Shown one piece after another: positions 55,201 to 61,200 of a stretch of 64,000 bases of DNA (position 1 is the first letter of the stretch; each line of letters begins with the position of its first letter). The notes beneath the pieces were generated by a model that was not told where the DNA came from, did no database searches, and saw only the letters and a list, made by a program, of their open reading frames with translations. Source of the DNA: Anarhynchus alexandrinus (Eukaryota > Chordata > Aves > Charadriiformes > Charadriidae); contig VUYV01000100.1 in assembly GCA_008711295.1 (NCBI GenBank), positions 1 through 64,000 of the forward strand. Reading direction: 5' to 3'. The translations under genes were made by a program, and so were the position numbers.

Positions 55201-58200
55201 AGATGATAAAGAAATACAAGTTCCAGAAAAGAAATCCACAGAGGGATTACTAAGTGCAGAAAGTACAGAGATTAATTCCAGACCAAGAAGCTCCCAAGCC
55301 ACTAGTGATTAGACTAGTATTGTGCAGAATTATCATTAGATGCCTTTCTATTCTAGTATTGTTCACTAAACATCCACTTTTTGACCATTCATCATACATG
55401 GCTAGATCTTTCCTAACTACGTATTTCTTCTACAAATTGAACCCCAGCAATTGCTTTAAACTTTCAAGGAAGTCTTTGAGTGGCCTTCTTTATTTTTCCC
55501 TCTTTTCTTTTTTTTCCCCCCTCTCCTCTTTCTGGTCTTCTCTTCATTTGGTCAATGTTCTTCCTAAAGATAACAAGCAGCAACGAGCAGAATATTCCAG
55601 CTGAAGTCTTAGTAGTCCTACACATGAAAACCACCTCACTGCAGCGTTTGTGTCTTCACTAAAAGACTGGCATTAAACACTTCAGCTTTCATAGCTTTAT
55701 TGGATGATAACATTCTCTCCCAACTAAGAGACTTACTTTTATGGTATTCCCCTTACCATTAACAAACTACACAAAGTTTCCTCATTACACTTCACATCTA
55801 TCATTTTTTGCTTCTCACAGGTCAAAAGTTGTAACATTCAATTTCAAATCTTGAAATCCTACTATAGGAGGTCATAAAGAGTTAGTTATTTCTTTCATTA
55901 ATGAAAAGACAGTGGCTGCCAGCATTCTAGCTAATCGAGGAGGAAGGTTTGTTTCTCTCATTCAAAGGCATTGAACAGTTGTAGAGTAGCCAGCTGCAGC
56001 AGCTATTTTCTTGAGAACCATCTTGGTTAAAACTTACTGAGTTTGCTAATTTCCTGGTACATTAAAAAGTAAAAGAAGTAGGCCACAACAAGGAAAACCC
56101 AGAGTTTTGCAAGTAATAAGAATTCTTTACCAGATAATAGCCTAGTAGGATAACATAGTTTAAGAGAAAGCAGAGCAAAGACAGCCTGTTATATTTTTCT
56201 AGGAATGTTGACAAGACCAGTCTTCCTCCACTGATGGATTCTATCATATCAAGCATATAACTGGTACTGATAGATTATAGTCTCTTGAATCCCTGTCCAA
56301 CTTCATCTAGAGTCAGGAACTTACACAATTACAATTATTAAGTCTGCTGGTGCCAACAAGTGGTCCGTGCCAACAATACTGTTATCAGTGTGTCATGGTT
56401 TAACCCCAGCTGGCAGCTACAACCACACAGCCGCTCACCCACTCCCCCAAGTTCAGATGAGGGAGAGAATCAAGAGAGTAAAAGTGAGAAAAAATTCATG
56501 GGTTGAGATAAAGACAGTTTAATAAGTAAAGCAAAAGCCGCACACACAAGCAAAGCAAAACAAGGAATTCATTCACTGCTTCCCATGGGCAGGCAGGTGT
56601 TCAGCTATCTCCAGGAGAGCAGAGCTCCATCACGTGTAACAGTTACTTGGGAAGACAAACACCATAACTCCAAATGTCCCCCCTTTCCTTCTTCCCCAGC
56701 TTTATATACCGAGCATGAGATCATATGGTATGGAATATCCCTTTGGTCAGTTGGGGTCAGCTGTCCCAACCATGTCTCCTCCCAACTTCTTGTACCCCTC
56801 CAAGCCTGCTTGCTGGCAGGGCAGTGTGAGGAACAGAAAAGGCTTTGATTGCCCAGCAACAACCAAAAACATTAGTGTGCTATCATTACCGTTTCTCATC
56901 CCTGCTGTAGAAGTCTAAGTCCAAGAAATTATGTTCCAAAAATCAGGTTTAATGGTGTCATGAACAGGTAGACAACAGTCAAACTGAACAGGGATTTTAA
57001 ACTACAAACACAAGCAGACATAACTTTTTTTTTTTTTTTTACAGGTTCAGGATGTCAGTTGGGAACTAATACTATACAGTGTATACTAAATCTAAGCTTA
57101 GATTGACGACTCAAAATGCACAAACCACTCACCTAAAAGGCAAGGACACTCAATCCCAGGGAAGCTACTTTGGACGATGTCTTGATCCAAAGGAAGGGCT
57201 TCCGATCATGGACCCGTTGCTCCAAGGAGAACCACTCAAAGGGTTCTCTGGCGGGGGCCCCATTTTATAGCCTGGGCCAGATCTGAACTGGGGTCATCTA
57301 TTAGTCATGGTCACATACGGCTTTCATTGGCCAAGGGGTCTCCTAGGTAGGCTCATTGGCTGAGGTGGTCTCTAGGACATGTGTCTGGGAGCTGTTTGTG
57401 TATGTGACCAGCAGCTCATGCACTTCCCGCCAAGCTAGCCACCACACTCCTGTACCACACCGTTAGACCCGGGGGGGAGGGGGAAGAAGGAGGGTACTCT
57501 TGCCACAATCCCAAATCCAAAACATAGCCCTACACCAGCTGTGAGCAAAAAAATTAACTCCATCCTAGCTGAAACCATGACAAAGTGACTAACATGTCAC
57601 TAAAGCTCTTGACAAAGCAATTAGTACAGATTCATGCTATTTTAGGGCAAGATGAATCACCTATGGGAAAATAAGGACACACAATACTTGCACTGAAAAG
57701 TCAGCATTGCTACTGATACCACATTAATACTCACACAAAGCATACACTCAAGTCTTATGAGTCAAAAATTACCTACAGGATTTTTACCTCCTAACTACTG
57801 GAGAGATTCTCAACTTCTCTTGTTCCTACAGCAATATGCTGTTTAAGTTACATGTCAATAGCAGATCTCTGATATTTAAGTGATATAGACTTCAGTTAGT
57901 CTGCTTCCAGCATATGCAAGAGGCAAACAGGAAGAGACTATCGTGGCTGTCCTGCCTCCTTTGTTACATTTGTCACAAAGCCTTCAGAAAAGAGTGCAGC
58001 CCAAAGAGACTCCTCCTGTTACGCTGCACAGATGATCAGGATTGAAAAGGACAGGGAGGAAGGAAGGGAGGAAAGGTAAACAATATTATTCATCATAACA
58101 TGTGAAAGCTTGTATATTTCAAAAGGTATCTTCAACAAGTATGATAGCGTTCAAACCAACATTCAAAGTTAAAAAGCAGCTTTCTCCAAGACTGTGAAGT

Positions 58201-61200
58201 TTGAAACAGAAAAATTCACGACATACTCATAAAACACTCACTTTTACTTTAAACAAATACCTGAAATATAAAACTTGTCTTGATGATTTCATTTTGGAAG
58301 GGTAACATTATAACAACCTATAGTATCCTAGATAAGATCATGTTCAGATATATGTACTAATATATGGTACTGATTAATGACACACACATTAAACTAGAAG
58401 CCCACATCCTGCTTAGAATACTAAATATAAATCATCTTTTCATGTTAGTCACACTCACCGTTTCTTGCCTTTGGGACTCAGTGAGCTTTTCAGACAATTC
58501 CTCTAGAGTTTTTCTTAATTCAGCATCGGTCCTTCATAGAAAAATATAAGTAAGACAATATTCTACACTGCAAAAACTAAATATCAACTGTGATAATTTT
58601 AAGCAGCAACAGTCTCCTGGATTTTTATGCTACTTCAATTTGTTCTACAGCCTCTGAATTCCTAGCATAATTAGAGACCAACCTCAAGCGGAAAATTCAT
58701 GATAAAAAGCATTTTCATTCCTCAAGTGAAGATAACAGAGCATCTAGTTTGAAAGTCTAGGTATGAGGTCAACAAGTACAAAATTATGAAAACGTCTACA
58801 CAGTCCTTTTGAATAGTACTAGTTCCTACTAGGAATTAGCGGACTAATTCCTGTTATTGCTAGTAAACAAAAGCACCATATGTTGAGACAGTATGTACTT
58901 TAAAAAAATCATTATGGCCTGCATGAGAGCTTGCCCTCAAGAGACTCCAGTACGAAGAGTAAATAAGGAGCAGAGTTATAATAAAAGAAATTCTCAAGTC
59001 CTTGTCATTTTGTCCATATACAAAAAAAGGGGGGGAAGCCACATATACTACACAAATCAGAATTGATGAGTATTATTTACATTTATAAATACTACACAAG
59101 ATGACAATGAACGAGCAGTTCGTAATATTGCTTTCATCTACACCTTGTGCAGTTACCAACTCTCCCCAAAATTATTATTTTTAATACAAAAGAACAAAGG
59201 AGTTTAAGAATTATTTAAAAGCATAACAATTATTTCCCACACAATTCTTCAGATGGAGTTATATTTTGTTTATACCGATTTCTTCTTGAAAGCTCCCGAC
59301 TGATGTCATCTCCTAGGCGAACTTGTTCACTACTGAGATCTCGAAGGGACTGGTGGAAAGAATGCAGCTGTAAATTAAAGTACACAAATTGAGCCAAAGC
59401 TTAGGAAGCCTTTTTTATTTCCAAAAATACATATATACACACTTTTTAAAGTAAAGCAAATAAAAATAACCTGAAACATAACAAAATTCCATGAACTGCA
59501 GATGAGCCTGGATGAGTGGATGAGGCTTGCATGCTTCTAATTTAATCAACCCTTTGTAACACTTGCTCTTTGAAGTTTAATTTTCAATACATTATTTGCA
59601 GAACCAAGTTTCCCAACTATGTTTTTTTCTGTGGTTCAGAGCTTGGTCATTTCAGTTACCTGACACTGCACCATCTTTTTAACCTACTACAAAGCAAATT
59701 GAAAGATCTGAACAGGTGATGTCAGAAGAGACACATTTCCTGCTAATAAATGATAGTATAAGTGAAACAAAGTTCTGCCCAGCTACATATCTACTCACAG
59801 GTCAGACCTAGAATTAACATGAACTAGCTGGCTCAAAATCAACCCAGGCTACGCCGAAGTAAACAGCAAAAGCACTAAGATCCTGTGCCATTAACTAAAG
59901 CAGAACAATCCCCTTTACACCCACACTGGATTTTAGCATGTAGGTGAATGTTAATCACATATTCAGAGATGATTTTTCTTTCTCATACACGGCCTAAAAA
60001 GTACAGAGATTATTTTCACACATTCCTTTTGATATCACTGCCATCTGCATCTTTTTATCTGTAATGATAGATTTGCATGAAACCTCATGACACTGACAGA
60101 TACAAGAGGTAACTGCCTAATGAAGAATGGCAGGTAACACTGAAAGCACACTTCATAGCTAAAACATTCTTAACTGCATCATCAGAATAACCTCATTTGA
60201 TGTAAAAGCAAAGAGCCTGGTGACCGCATATTGCCTGTTTGGGGAAGCAACTCCCATTAGTGCTCTGTACCTGGTCCAAATTATCTGCCTCATTGACAAA
60301 TCGAACACTTGCAGATCTAGACCTTCGATGCTTATTGCCCTGTGAGTCTCCATAATCCCTGAGAGGAGAAGTAGGCAGGAAGTGGCGGTTCCCTTTAAGA
60401 GATAAGAGATAAAAGTAAATAGGAAGACAAAACTTCATACAGGAAATTTTTCATTTTGCTTCACGAAAAACGTGTGTTTCATCTTGCCAATATTCTTACA
60501 GGCCACGTTACAGACAAAACAACTACCGAAGTTACATAAAATTCACAGGCATACTTCTTGTTTAGCTCTTCCCAGGATTCTTCTTCAATTTAAATATTTC
60601 TGGAACACATGTATGTGATGGGTAAGAAAAAGATTTCCTTTGTTCCTCCAAGGAACAGGTACTTTTTTCATAAAATTTTATTTGCCCAAGCAACAGCTTT
60701 TCCTCCACCTGGATCTATTATAGCTTCAAGCTACAGTACTTCACAGCTTTTACATTACAAAAAATGAAAGTTTTAGAGCTTTCTACTAAAATACATTAAA
60801 TGCTACTTCTGGGAGGAATCCTCCTCCCAAATACACCTTTTCCTAAAATACAATGAATTTTCTGAGAGATATACAAGAAAAAACTACTTTTCTGTAGGTT
60901 ATACATTGGTTCAGTTTTTCCTTTTTCACTGAGCCTTAGATAATTTCATCCTCACATCCATAATCTTATGCATTTAAAATTTAAATTTCCTTTTTGCTGT
61001 GAAGCAAGCTTCAGAAGCTGCAATATCTTTTGGATTTAGCTTTAACTTGTACGTACCTACAACTCACGCAGTGGACAAGGAATTTTCTCTACTGAAAGAA
61101 TCAATGTTTCATTTAGATCTCTCGGGATATCAGCAGAAAAGACTACATAACAGAAAGCTGTAAGAATTTACGAAATAAACAACTGCATAACTTAATGTAG

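Larger units (their letters stand above)
56903..57507 (-). mobile_element. Solo LTR inserted inside the outer LTR (605 bp)
   Basis: The insert begins TGCTGTAGAAG and ends CTCTTGCCACA, so it has TG...CA termini, and is flanked by an exact ATCCC duplication. On the minus strand GGCTATAAAATGGGGCC supplies a TATA box (57269-57262), and ATTAAA (56953-56948) the polyadenylation signal, so it also points the same way as CEP128. It is unlike the outer LTR in sequence and contains a poly-T run (57027-57042). There is no internal retroviral sequence. The five-base duplication suggests another ERVL-type element; I do not recognise the family. Confidence 0.85.
56898..57512 (-). repeat. Inner LTR target-site duplication (ATCCC, exact)
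   Basis: ATCCC at 56898-56902 and again at 57508-57512 flanks the inner LTR exactly. The outer LTR sequence resumes without loss after the second copy, which proves the order of insertion. Confidence 0.88.
56391..57582 (-). mobile_element. Solo LTR of an avian endogenous retrovirus (outer, interrupted)
   Basis: The ends are TGTCATGGTTT and AAACCATGACA, an exact 11-bp inverted terminal repeat of the TG...CA type. The sequence just inside (AACCCCAGCTGG on the left, ATCCTAGCTG on the right) is that of an LTR family common in many bird genomes. On the minus strand a TATA box (56708-56701) and an ATTAAA signal (56523-56518) lie in the right order, so the LTR reads in the same direction as CEP128. 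A second LTR interrupts it at 56903-57507; without that insert and one copy of its duplication the LTR is about 582 bp. No gag, pol or env sequence is present, which fits a recombined solo LTR. Assignment to ERVL rests on the five-base duplication. Confidence 0.9.
56386..57587 (-). repeat. Outer LTR target-site duplication (CAGTG / AAGTG)
   Basis: CAGTG (56386-56390) and AAGTG (57583-57587) directly flank the outer LTR ends and agree at four of five bases. A five-base duplication is typical of ERVL-class integration; one mutation since insertion explains the mismatch. Confidence 0.7.
47096..58458. other. Intron w4-w5 (11.4 kb), repeat-rich
   Basis: The largest intron here. It contains ancient CR1 remnants (49225-50640 and 51750-52725), A/C tracts (49077-49135 and 55055-55135), a G-run tract (51542-51559) and the nested LTR pair (56391-57582). 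An open frame at 47364-47555 lacks similarity to CEP128 and is not an exon. Confidence 0.8.

Noticed and set aside
56585..57270. Open frames within the LTR region as possible retroviral genes
   Set aside because: They lie wholly within LTR sequence with promoter and polyadenylation signals; no gag, pol or env motif is visible.
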